From Gordonia rubripertincta (GTDB taxonomy: Bacteria > Actinomycetota > Actinomycetes > Mycobacteriales > Mycobacteriaceae), in assembly GCF_038024875.1 (NCBI RefSeq), contig NZ_CP136136.1, positions 3,224,001 through 3,288,000 of the forward strand: a stretch of DNA of 64,000 nucleotides, in the 5' to 3' direction. The translations under genes were made by a program, and so were the position numbers. The notes beneath the pieces are model-generated. The model worked only from the letters and a program-made list of their open reading frames with translations, was not told the origin of the DNA and made no database searches. Below, one piece after another: positions 9,168 through 16,765 of the stretch. The first letter of the stretch is position 1. The number at the start of each line of letters is the position of its first letter.

Positions 9168-10078
9168 CGCGGGTCTCCTACGTGGCGGTCGAGGAACCCG
9201 ATCTGGTGGTCGATGATGGTGTCGAAGTACGGATCGAGATACGGCTCGAAATGGGCGCAGTCGTAGGTGTGGACTTCACCTTTCGGAATCCGACGGGCGA
9301 CGGCCTGCGCTTTGTCGATCGGTGTGACGTCGTCCTTCGTGGCGAGCTGGACCAGCACCGGGACATCGATGTCGGCCGCGTGACGGCCGGGGGAGTAGAA
9401 GGGCACCCGCAACGCGATTCGGGCGGCCACGTCGTTCTCCGCCAGCAGTTCCTCACGCATGTCTCCCATGCGTTCGACCTGCTCGTAGGCGCCGGGCGAG
9501 GTCATCATCGCGATGTCGCCGGGGCGCCCGACGGCAGCCAGGCGGTACGGCGGCCGTCCCGTCCATGCCCGGACCTGATCGCGTACTCCGGCGAAGATCA
9601 GGCGCCTCACCAGTGCCGGCGGTTGGGAGAACGCCGATGCGGGCCCGCTCACGTGCGGCACCTGGACGATCGCGGCGGCCAGATCGCGGTCGCGGGCGGC
9701 GAGTCTCAGGACGTGACCGCCGGCGAAGGACGTCCCCCACGCCACCACTCGGCCCGTGTCCACGCCGTCGAGATCGCGGACGTAGGCGATCGCGGCATCC
9801 CAGTCGGCGTGCTGCTTGGCGATGTCGAGAACGCGACGCGGTGAACCCTCGCTCGCACCCCAGTGGCGGTAGTCGAAGACGAGCGCGGCATATCCGGCCT
9901 GGGCGAACCGCGCCGCGTACGCGTCGAGGCGCAGCTCCCGGAATGCGGCGAAACCGTGCGCGAGGACGACGATCGGAGGGTTCTCGACGCCGTCGGGTCG
10001 GTAGAGCCAGGCGGCGCACCGGGAGTCGCCCGAACGGAACGTGACATCGGACCGGACGTAACTGAACTGACGTGACAT
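9164..10078 (-). CDS. Alpha/beta hydrolase
   Basis: 304 residues. Oxyanion element HGF at 41-43, nucleophile elbow G115-T-S117-F-A-G, acid in LATKDDVTP and base His in CAHFEPY near the C-terminus, in the order of the alpha/beta hydrolase fold. The sequence looks like peptidase S15/dienelactone-hydrolase-like esterases (VVLAHGFAAFRELRL, FDYRHWGASEG). Substrate unknown. A GAAGG ribosome site lies 7 nt before ATG 10078. Its partner dehydrogenase downstream is now a pseudogene. Two operator-like repeats and a divergent TetR gene sit upstream, suggesting local control. Confidence 0.8.
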   Translation of the reverse strand: MSRQFSYVRSDVTFRSGDSRCAAWLYRPDGVENPPIVVLAHGFAAFRELRLDAYAARFAQAGYAALVFDYRHWGASEGSPRRVLDIAKQHADWDAAIAYVRDLDGVDTGRVVAWGTSFAGGHVLRLAARDRDLAAAIVQVPHVSGPASAFSQPPALVRRLIFAGVRDQVRAWTGRPPYRLAAVGRPGDIAMMTSPGAYEQVERMGDMREELLAENDVAARIALRVPFYSPGRHAADIDVPVLVQLATKDDVTPIDKAQAVARRIPKGEVHTYDCAHFEPYLDPYFDTIIDHQIGFLDRHVGDPR

Positions 10079-10099
10079 GGGTACACCTTCGCCGGGTAT

Positions 10100-10146
10100 C
10101 TTGAATGGTGTTCAACAAGATAACAGCGTCTTGAATGGCGTTCAAG
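10100..10146. promoter_or_regulatory. Twin operators between hydrolase and TetR genes
   Basis: Two near-identical palindromes, TTGAATGGTGTTCAA at 10101-10115 and CTTGAATGGCGTTCAAG at 10130-10146, start 30 bp apart (about three helical turns). Each is TTGAA-N5-TTCAA. The position between divergent tetR and hydrolase genes is typical of autoregulating TetR repressors that bind two dimers. Confidence 0.75.
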
Positions 10147-10153
10147 AGGGTAA

Positions 10154-10723
10154 GTGGAGGTGACTTCTTCCGTGGCGCGGAACAAGAGGCCGCAGGCCGC
10201 CGACGAGAAGCGCGACGAGATAGTCGCCGCCGCGCGGAAGCTGTTCATCGAGGGCGGATACGAGGCGACGTCGATGAACAGGTTGGCCAAGGAGGCCGGC
10301 GTCGCGGCCAACACGATCTATTGGTACTTCGACGACAAGGACGATGTACTCGTCGCGGTTCTGTCGGCCGTGATGGCCGACGTCTGGCCCATGTATCAGG
10401 CGGTGTCGGGTGAGCCGATCGCCGCTCGGGTGCTGTGGATCGTGCAGCGGTTGACCGAGATGCGTGGTCTGGTGACGACGGTGCATGCCCGCGTACCGCA
10501 TTCACCGGCGGTAGCGGAGTGGCACAACAACTTTCACCTGCTCACCGGCAGTCTGTTCCGGGCCGAGCTGGAGGCGGCGGGTGTCTCGCCGGAGACCGTC
10601 GACGCCGAGGTGATGATCGCCGTGTTCACCGTGGAGGGATTGTTGATGCACGCGCGGGACGTGAGTGAGCAACGCTCCGTGTGCGAGACACTGGCCTCTC
10701 GGTGGCCGTCGGTCACCGGTTAG
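10154..10723 (+). CDS. TetR family transcriptional regulator
   Basis: 189 residues from the first GTG. Helix-turn-helix region near 20-65 (RDEIVAAARKLFIEGGYEAT, then TIYWYFDDKDDVLVAVL). The C-terminal ligand domain is divergent and unassigned. The start is uncertain: GTG 10154, 10160 and 10172 are all in frame; GGAGG at 10156-10160 favours 10172, giving a protein beginning VARNKRPQA. Probably represses itself and the divergent hydrolase operon through the two palindromes upstream. Confidence 0.85.
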   Translation: MEVTSSVARNKRPQAADEKRDEIVAAARKLFIEGGYEATSMNRLAKEAGVAANTIYWYFDDKDDVLVAVLSAVMADVWPMYQAVSGEPIAARVLWIVQRLTEMRGLVTTVHARVPHSPAVAEWHNNFHLLTGSLFRAELEAAGVSPETVDAEVMIAVFTVEGLLMHARDVSEQRSVCETLASRWPSVTG

Positions 10724-10762
10724 GCCACGGCACCGTCGGTAACCGGTGATCCTGAGGCACTG

Positions 10763-11851
10763 TCAGAGCCAGTGACTGCGACGGAACACCACGAACAGGG
10801 CGACGCACGTCGCGATCAGCACACCGAGTACAAGGGGATAACCCCACGGTTGATGCAGTTCGGGCATGTGGTCGAAGTTCATCCCGTAGATCCCGGCGAC
10901 CATCGTCGGCACCGCGGCGATCGCGACCCACGCCGAGATCTTGCGCATGTCGGTGGTCTGCTGGATACCCACCTTCGCGGCGCCGGCCTGCAGCATGGAG
11001 TTCAGCAGCTCGTCGTACTCCAGGACCCGTTCGATGACGGTCGTGAGGTGATCGGCGACGTCGCGCAGATGTCGTCTAACCTCCTTGGGCACCAACGGGT
11101 TACCGCTCGCGGTGAGGGTCTGGAGCGGCGTCGAGAGCGGAGTGACCGCGCGCCGGAGTTCGAGCACCTCGCGTCGCAGAAGATAGACCGGGTCGATGTC
11201 GAGCCAGCGATTCTGTCGGCTGAACACCGATTCCTCGATGGCGGCGACGTCGACGTCCATGCGGTCGGTGACCGCGAGGTAGCTGTCGACGACCTTGTCG
11301 GCCACGGCGTGCAGGACCGCGGTCGGGCCGAGGGCGAGTCGTTCGGGCCGGCTCTCGAGATTCCGTCGCATCCCCGACAACTCGGTGTGCTCACCGTGGC
11401 GCACCGTGATCACGAAATCGGGCCCGGCGAAGACCATGATCTCGCCGGTCTCCACGACCTCGCTGGCCATCGCCATCGACTCGTGTTCGACGTACTGCAC
11501 GGTCCTCAGCACGAGGAACTGCGTGTCGTCGTACACCTCGAGCTTCGGCCGCTGATGCGCGTGCACGGCATCTTCGACGACGAGCTCGTGCAGGCCGAAG
11601 GTCGTGCCGACGTCGGTCATCTGGGAGTCATCGGGGGAGTGCAGGCCGACCCACACGAAACCCTCACCGGATTCGCGGACCTGCGCCAGCGCGTCGCGGT
11701 AGGAGATGCCGCCCGGCTGACGGTGACCGTTGATGTAGACCGCGCAGTCGACGACGGCGCGCGACACCGGCGCCGGGTTCTCCGAGGCGGGCGCCGGGGT
11801 CTCACCGCGCGGCGGGACACCGCGCGGACCGGAACGAGGGATCGTCGCCAC
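10763..11851 (-). CDS. corA: Magnesium/cobalt transporter CorA
   Basis: 362 residues. The pore signature YGMNF followed by HMPEL lies near the C-terminus between two transmembrane helices (ISAWVAIAAVPTMVAGIYGMNF and the Leu/Val-rich last helix), preceded by a long cytoplasmic domain (VEDAVHAHQRPKLEVYDDT) typical of CorA. It forms a pentamer that admits Mg2+. An open frame continues upstream to 12115, but that part lies antisense to marC; GTG 11851 gives the length of mycobacterial CorA. Same neighbourhood as in M. tuberculosis, where corA follows sugC. Confidence 0.92.
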   Translation of the reverse strand: MATIPRSGPRGVPPRGETPAPASENPAPVSRAVVDCAVYINGHRQPGGISYRDALAQVRESGEGFVWVGLHSPDDSQMTDVGTTFGLHELVVEDAVHAHQRPKLEVYDDTQFLVLRTVQYVEHESMAMASEVVETGEIMVFAGPDFVITVRHGEHTELSGMRRNLESRPERLALGPTAVLHAVADKVVDSYLAVTDRMDVDVAAIEESVFSRQNRWLDIDPVYLLRREVLELRRAVTPLSTPLQTLTASGNPLVPKEVRRHLRDVADHLTTVIERVLEYDELLNSMLQAGAAKVGIQQTTDMRKISAWVAIAAVPTMVAGIYGMNFDHMPELHQPWGYPLVLGVLIATCVALFVVFRRSHWL

Positions 11852-11905
11852 GCCTGCCGATGGTACCCGCGGGTCCCGGCCGTGCCTCCCCAGTAGGATT
11901 CGGCC

Positions 11906-12526
11906 GTGCCTTTCGACGTCACCGTGTACACGACCACGTTGATCACGCTGATCGTCATCATGGACCCGCCCGGACAGATCCCGTTGTTCCTCAGCCTCGT
12001 CGGCCAGCGGTCGCCCGAGTACCGGCGGCGCGCGGCCTGGCAGGCGCCCCTGGTGAGCCTTCTGGTGATCAGCGTATTCGCGATCGGCGGCAAGGCGATC
12101 CTCAACTACCTGCACATCGGCATCCCCGCTCTACAAGGCGCGGGTGGACTGCTGTTGCTGCTGGTGGCGCTCCAGCTGCTCACCGGGCTGGGCAACGCGG
12201 GCAATCCGAAGGCGTCTGACGACGTCAACGTCGCGCTCGTGCCGCTCGGCACCCCGCTGCTCGCCGGTCCGGGCGCCATCGCCGCGGTCATCGTTCAGGT
12301 CAGCAGCGTGGACGGCCAGGCGGCCGGCTACCTGGCCATCGCGGCCGCGATCATCAGTGTGCACATCGTGGTGATGCTGGTGCTCCGGTACTCGACGGTT
12401 CTGATCCGCGTACTCGGCGTCGGAGGGATCACCCTACTGGCCAAGATCGCCGGTCTGCTGCTCGCCGCGATCGCCGTCCAGCTCATCGCGAGCTCGATCA
12501 TGGGCTTCATTGCCGAGGGTGTCTGA
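11906..12526 (+). CDS. MarC family (UPF0056) integral membrane protein
   Basis: 206 residues, nearly all hydrophobic, six predicted transmembrane helices. Family marks are the N-terminal MDPPGQIPLFLSL and the internal PLGTPLLAGPGAIAAVI. MarC proteins were once linked to multidrug resistance, but the function of the family is unsettled. TAGGAT at 11894-11899, 6 nt before the GTG start, looks like a -10 element for a leaderless mRNA. Divergent from corA across 54 bp. Confidence 0.85.
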   Translation: MPFDVTVYTTTLITLIVIMDPPGQIPLFLSLVGQRSPEYRRRAAWQAPLVSLLVISVFAIGGKAILNYLHIGIPALQGAGGLLLLLVALQLLTGLGNAGNPKASDDVNVALVPLGTPLLAGPGAIAAVIVQVSSVDGQAAGYLAIAAAIISVHIVVMLVLRYSTVLIRVLGVGGITLLAKIAGLLLAAIAVQLIASSIMGFIAEGV

Positions 12527-12575
12527 AACCAGTGGGGCAGAACAGATGGCGGCCCACAACAGATACGGTGGCAAC

Positions 12576-13544
12576 GTGGAAAAACGTCTCGTCCGCAAGC
12601 GTCTCGTGGTGGTCACCGGGCTGATCGCTGCCCTGGCCGTCGTCCTCGCCGGATGCGGGGACGAAGCCGGCTCGCCGCCGCGGGGGATCGTGATCGGCTC
12701 GTCGGAGGACCCCGCCATGCGGGTGATGGCAGAGGTGTACGCGGGCGCCCTGCGGAACGCGGGTTCGGTCGTGTCCGCCGATCAGCTGCGCGGAGACGAC
12801 GCGGAGCTGCTCGACGAGATGGACCGCGCCGACCTCGACCTCTTTCCGGCCTTCACCGGGGACCTCCTGAAAATGCTCGCTCCGTCGTCGACCGCGGTCG
12901 GTGCCGAGGACGTCTACGTCGAGCTGAACCGTTCGCTGCCGCAGGGTGTCTCGGTGGGCGACGAGACACCGGTGTCCGGTGCGCCGCAGATCTTCGTCTC
13001 GACGACCCTCGCCGGCAGCGTCGGCGCGAGTGGACTCGACGACTGTGCACTCCTCCCGCCGGGACTGCCGGTGGTCGCCACCTCCGACCCCGACCCGGCG
13101 ACGCTCGGTGCGTTCGCCTCCGCGGGTTGCCGTTTGGGGCCGGTGCAGACGGTCGGAACCACCGACGAAGTGCTCCAGCGGGCATCGGAGGGCAACGCCG
13201 TCGGTCTCCTCACCCCGCTCGACATCGCGGGAGAGGACGCCGAGGGCGCGTCGTCCGACGTTCAGGCGCTACGCAGTTCGGCCGGTGGCGGCGACACCGC
13301 CGACAACCCGCCCGCCGACGAGCCGAGCACCGACGCCGCACCGGAAGAACAATCCGGGCCGCGCGCCGAGGTGCTCGTGCCCGTCTTCCGGTCGGCCGCG
13401 CTCAACCGTGATCAGGTCAAGACCATGAACAAGGTCGCCGGCGAGATCACCACCGCCGACCTCGCCACGATGGCGGGCGAGGTCGAGACGGGCAGCGATC
13501 CGCGGGAAGTAGCGCTCGAGTGGCTGGCCGAGCACGGCCTGTAG
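12576..13544 (+). CDS. lpqZ: LpqZ-like glycine-betaine-type solute-binding lipoprotein
   Basis: 322 residues. Lipoprotein signal with Arg/Lys-rich start and lipobox VLAGC, Cys27 being the lipidated residue. The mature part resembles OpuAC/ProX substrate-binding proteins (IVIGSSEDPAMRVMAEVYAGAL, LDLFPAFTGDLL), which bind quaternary amines. No permease or ATPase gene is adjacent, so it may work with a remote transporter. A Pro/Asp/Ala-rich linker sits near residue 240. GTG 12576 is chosen because it gives a clean signal peptide and lies 6 nt behind a TACGGT -10-like box; ATG 12546 and GTG 12510 are in frame upstream. The M. tuberculosis neighbourhood has lpqZ beside the same SDR gene. Confidence 0.75.
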   Translation: MEKRLVRKRLVVVTGLIAALAVVLAGCGDEAGSPPRGIVIGSSEDPAMRVMAEVYAGALRNAGSVVSADQLRGDDAELLDEMDRADLDLFPAFTGDLLKMLAPSSTAVGAEDVYVELNRSLPQGVSVGDETPVSGAPQIFVSTTLAGSVGASGLDDCALLPPGLPVVATSDPDPATLGAFASAGCRLGPVQTVGTTDEVLQRASEGNAVGLLTPLDIAGEDAEGASSDVQALRSSAGGGDTADNPPADEPSTDAAPEEQSGPRAEVLVPVFRSAALNRDQVKTMNKVAGEITTADLATMAGEVETGSDPREVALEWLAEHGL

Positions 13545-13547
13545 TCC

Positions 13548-14378
13548 TTACTGGGCCTTCGACAGTGCCCAGCTGGTGGCCTTCGCCGACACCCACTGGT
13601 ACTTCGACGCGACGATGCGCACCGCGATGTCGAGGATCTTGGCGTCGGCGCCGACGAGGATGCGCGCCTTGTCCTTCCGCACGCCTGCGATGATGACGTC
13701 GGCGGCGTCCTCGGACGACATCCGGGCGAGGTAACGGTCGAAGAAGGCGGCGGTGGCCTTCTGATCGTGGTCGCCGGACACGGTGGCGTTGCGGGCGATT
13801 GCGGTCTTGATGCCGCCCGGGTGTACGCACGAGACCTTGACCGGGTGCTTGGCGATGAGCATCTCCTGGCGCAGCGCCTCGGTGAAACCGCGGACGGCGA
13901 ACTTCGCCGAGTTGTACGCCGCCTGACCGGGTTCGGCGAGAAGACCGAACAACGACGACGTGTTGACGATGTGGCCGTCGCCGGAGGCGATCAGGTGAGG
14001 CAGGAATGCTTTGGTGCCGTTGACGACTCCCCAGTAGTCGACGTCCATGACGCGCTCGATGTCCTTGAACTCGGTGCGTTCGACCTCACCGTGATGTGCG
14101 ATGCCGGCGTTGTTGAAGACCACGTTGACCACGCCGAAATGGTCCTTGACGGTGTCGGCGTAGGTGAGCACGGCCTCGCGCTCGGCGACGTTGAGAAGTT
14201 GCGAATGCACCTCTGCGCCGGCCTGTTTCACGAGACGTTCGGTCTCCGCCAGGCCGTCGGGCGTGACGTCGGAGATGGCGAGGCGCGCGCCCTGCCCGGC
14301 GAGTTTGACGGCGATGTCACGGCCCATGCCCGAACCGGCACCGGTGATCACCACGACCTTGTCGCGAAAGTCCTTCAT
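13548..14378 (-). CDS. Short-chain dehydrogenase/reductase (Rv1245c-like)
   Basis: 276 residues, classical SDR: cofactor loop TGAGSGMG near 13-20, NNAG near 89, catalytic Ser in NTSSLFG and the Y-x3-K of AAYNSAKFAVRG. Asp in ISDVTPDG after beta-2 suggests NAD rather than NADP. The C-terminus (ASKYQWVSAKATSW) is the Rv1245c type. It follows the Baeyer-Villiger monooxygenase by 49 bp on the same strand, so it may supply the ketone substrate or oxidise an alcohol before ring or chain oxidation. Convergent with lpqZ, 3 bp between stops. Confidence 0.88.
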   Translation of the reverse strand: MKDFRDKVVVITGAGSGMGRDIAVKLAGQGARLAISDVTPDGLAETERLVKQAGAEVHSQLLNVAEREAVLTYADTVKDHFGVVNVVFNNAGIAHHGEVERTEFKDIERVMDVDYWGVVNGTKAFLPHLIASGDGHIVNTSSLFGLLAEPGQAAYNSAKFAVRGFTEALRQEMLIAKHPVKVSCVHPGGIKTAIARNATVSGDHDQKATAAFFDRYLARMSSEDAADVIIAGVRKDKARILVGADAKILDIAVRIVASKYQWVSAKATSWALSKAQ

Positions 14379-14427
14379 GAGTTTGTCTCTCCTCGAGATG
14401 GTGTCGAAATCCGTGGGCGTCGAACGC

Positions 14428-15984
14428 TCAGGCGTTCACGGCCGCCGGCTGATCGGACGTCGACTCGTCGCCCCGGCCCGGGACGGAGGTCAGCGGACGA
14501 CGGGCACCGCGGGTGACATCGTATGCGGCGATGTCGAAGCGGCGGGTGGTGTTGCGGAAGGCGAAGGTGAATCCCGGCCACAGCGTGGTGATGTTGCCGT
14601 TGGCGTCCTTGTACCACGAGGCGCAGCCGCCGTTGACCCACACGCTGTTGCGCAGCTTGTGCTGGATGCCCGCGTTGTACTCCTGCTGGGCCGACAGCCG
14701 CACCTCGGTACGGGTGATTCCCTGCGCCCGAACAGTTTTCAGGTAGTCGACGAGGTAGTTGAGCTGCGACTCGATCATGTACACCATCGAGGTGTGGCCG
14801 AGGCCGGTCGACGGCCCGACCATCAGCATCATGTTCGGGAAGCCGTGGACGAACGATCCCTTGTAGCCCTGCATGCCGATCTCGGACCAGACGTCGGCGA
14901 GGCTGCGCTGGTCCTTGCCGACGATCTTCTCGAACACGGGGGAGTCGGTGACGTGGAAGCCGGTGGCGACGACGATGACGTCGACCTCGCGGGTCGTGCC
15001 GTCCTTGGCGACCACGCCGTTCGCGGTGATGCGGTCGATCCCGTCGGTGACGAGGTCGACGTTGGGGCGGGCGAGAGCGGGGTACCAGTCGTTGGATCGC
15101 AGGATGCGCTTGCAGCCGACCTGGAAGGTCGGGGTGGCCTTGCGGCGGAGCTCGGCGTCACGACCGATGCCGCGCAGGATGTTCGCCCGGCAGAGCAGTT
15201 CGACCGGCTTGAGCGCGGTCGGCGAGTAGGTCAGGCCGAAGGCGACGACCTCGTTGGCGGCGTAGATCCCGCCGCGTACGGCCGACTGGTAACCCGGGAC
15301 GTTCTTGTAGGCCCAGTGCTCGAGCTTGGTGTAGGCGCGCTCGGTGCGGGGGACGATCCACGGTGCGGTGCGCTGGTAGACGTCGAGGCGCGAGGTCACC
15401 TTGGCGAGCTCCGGGACCAACTGGATAGCCGATGCGCCGGTGCCGATGACCGCGACGCGCTGTCCGGTGAAGTCGTGGTCGTTGTCCCAACGGGCCGAGT
15501 GGACGATCTTGCCCTCGAAGGACTCGATGCCCTCGATGTCGGGGAGGTTCGGCTCGCAGAGCGGTCCGACGCCGCCGATCATCACGCGGGCGCGGACCTG
15601 CTCGGTCTTGCCGTCGCGTGCGGTGTCGATGATCCAGCGACCCTCGTCCTCGTTCCACGCGGCGTTGGTCACCTCGGTGTTGAAGCGTGACCGGGCGGCG
15701 ATGTCGTGGCGGGCCGCGACATCGTTGATGTACGCGTGGATCTCCGGCTGGTGCGAGTAGGACCGCGACCAGGTCGGGTTCTTCGCGAACGAGTAGGAGT
15801 ACAGCTGCGACGGGACGTCGCAGGCGGCTCCGGGGTAGGTGTTGTCGCGCCACGTCCCGCCGAAGTCGCTACCGCGATCGAGCAGGACGAAGTCGTCGAA
15901 TCCGTGTTGCCTCATCCGGATGGCGGCACCCAGCCCCGAGAAGCCGGCCCCGATGATGGCGATCTCTACATCGTTCGTTGTCAT
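14428..15984 (-). CDS. Flavin-binding monooxygenase of Baeyer-Villiger type
   Basis: 518 residues. FAD site GAGFSG at 12-17, the fingerprint GGTWRDNTYPGAACD at 42-56, the Baeyer-Villiger motif F156-E-G158-x3-H162-x3-W166, and a second Rossmann site GTGASAIQ at 181-188 for NADPH. All these marks are intact, so it should insert oxygen next to a carbonyl (ketone to ester) or act on related substrates. ATG 15984 is preferred: it lies 6 nt behind a TATGGT -10 with TTGACA 18 bp further up, so the mRNA is probably leaderless. Operon with the SDR behind it; a TetR gene is divergent. Confidence 0.9.
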   Translation of the reverse strand: MTTNDVEIAIIGAGFSGLGAAIRMRQHGFDDFVLLDRGSDFGGTWRDNTYPGAACDVPSQLYSYSFAKNPTWSRSYSHQPEIHAYINDVAARHDIAARSRFNTEVTNAAWNEDEGRWIIDTARDGKTEQVRARVMIGGVGPLCEPNLPDIEGIESFEGKIVHSARWDNDHDFTGQRVAVIGTGASAIQLVPELAKVTSRLDVYQRTAPWIVPRTERAYTKLEHWAYKNVPGYQSAVRGGIYAANEVVAFGLTYSPTALKPVELLCRANILRGIGRDAELRRKATPTFQVGCKRILRSNDWYPALARPNVDLVTDGIDRITANGVVAKDGTTREVDVIVVATGFHVTDSPVFEKIVGKDQRSLADVWSEIGMQGYKGSFVHGFPNMMLMVGPSTGLGHTSMVYMIESQLNYLVDYLKTVRAQGITRTEVRLSAQQEYNAGIQHKLRNSVWVNGGCASWYKDANGNITTLWPGFTFAFRNTTRRFDIAAYDVTRGARRPLTSVPGRGDESTSDQPAAVNA

Positions 15985-15990
15985 GGTGTC

Positions 15991-16053
15991 ACCATAGGGG
16001 TGATACTGAACACGTGTCAATAGTTATTGAACAAGAATCAATAGGAGTAGTCT
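15991..16053. promoter_or_regulatory. Divergent promoters sharing one operator
   Basis: Minus strand: TTGACA (16020-16015), 18-bp spacer, TATGGT (15996-15991) for the monooxygenase. Plus strand: TTATTG (16024-16029), 18-bp spacer, TAGTCT (16048-16053), 6 nt before the tetR GTG. The palindrome TCAATAGTTATTGA at 16017-16030 covers parts of both -35 boxes, so one bound dimer could block both genes. Another TCAATA half-site is at 16038-16043. Confidence 0.65.
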
Positions 16054-16059
16054 GGCCGG

Positions 16060-16695
16060 GTGACCAGTAAAGGAACGGCAGCCGCGCCAGAGATCGAGGA
16101 CAAGCGAGCCGCATCCAAGCGCACCCGGATGAGTCCGGAGGCGCGTCGTGACCAGCTCCTGGAGTTCGGTCTGGAGATGGTGCGAGACCGTCCCCTCGAG
16201 GAGATCACCATCGACGCCATCGCCGACGCGGCCGGGGTGTCGCGGGCGCTGCTGTTCCACTATTTCGCTTCCAAGCAGGATTATCACGTCGCGATCGCGC
16301 AGGCCCAGGCCGACCGGATGCTCGCCTGCACCGAGCCGGACGAGTCCCTGGGGGACCCGATCACGATCCTGACCGCCTCGATGGCGGCGTTCGTCGACTT
16401 CGTGAACGAGAACCGCTCCGCGTATACCGCTCTCATCCGCGGGGCGTCGAGTTCGGATCCCGCGATGCGCGACGTCTTCGACCGCACCCGTGAGGTGATG
16501 GTCGGTCGGGTCCTCGATCACGCACCGGCATTCGGCGTCGAGGTCACCCCGACCGTCGTGCTGAGCGTTCACGGCTGGGTGTCCTTCGTCGAGGAGACCA
16601 CGATCCGCTGGCTGACCTCGCCGACGGTCACCCGGGACGAGCTCCTCGGGTTGATCACCGCAGCCCTTCCGGCACTCGCGGGTGCCGCGTCCTAG
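16060..16695 (+). CDS. TetR family transcriptional regulator
   Basis: 211 residues. After a charged N-terminal stretch of about 25 residues comes a standard TetR helix-turn-helix (RDQLLEFGLEMVRDRPLEEI, AGVSRALLFHYFASKQDYHVAI). The remainder is an all-helical effector domain without assigned ligand. The GTG start has no ribosome site but a TAGTCT -10 box 6 nt upstream. It probably represses itself and the monooxygenase-SDR operon; the inducer may be a substrate of that pathway (inference). Confidence 0.88.
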   Translation: MTSKGTAAAPEIEDKRAASKRTRMSPEARRDQLLEFGLEMVRDRPLEEITIDAIADAAGVSRALLFHYFASKQDYHVAIAQAQADRMLACTEPDESLGDPITILTASMAAFVDFVNENRSAYTALIRGASSSDPAMRDVFDRTREVMVGRVLDHAPAFGVEVTPTVVLSVHGWVSFVEETTIRWLTSPTVTRDELLGLITAALPALAGAAS

Positions 16696-16726
16696 ACTCC
16701 CCACGGGGGAGGACGACGGGGGAGTC
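16695..16726 (+). terminator. Hairpin after tetR
   Basis: GACTCCCC (16695-16702) pairs with GGGGAGTC (16719-16726) directly at the tetR stop codon. There is no T-run, so if it terminates it does so in the U-poor way common in actinobacteria. Confidence 0.4.
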
Positions 16727-16765
16727 GGCATCGACCGCAAGGTCGATCTTCAGTGAGGTGGACGT

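Noticed and set aside
11852..12115. N-terminal extension of corA
   Set aside because: The extra frame overlaps the marC gene antisense and has no likeness to CorA.
12510..12575. Longer start of the lpqZ-like gene
   Set aside because: It would put 22 polar residues before the signal peptide and overlap marC; GTG 12576 gives a normal lipoprotein signal.
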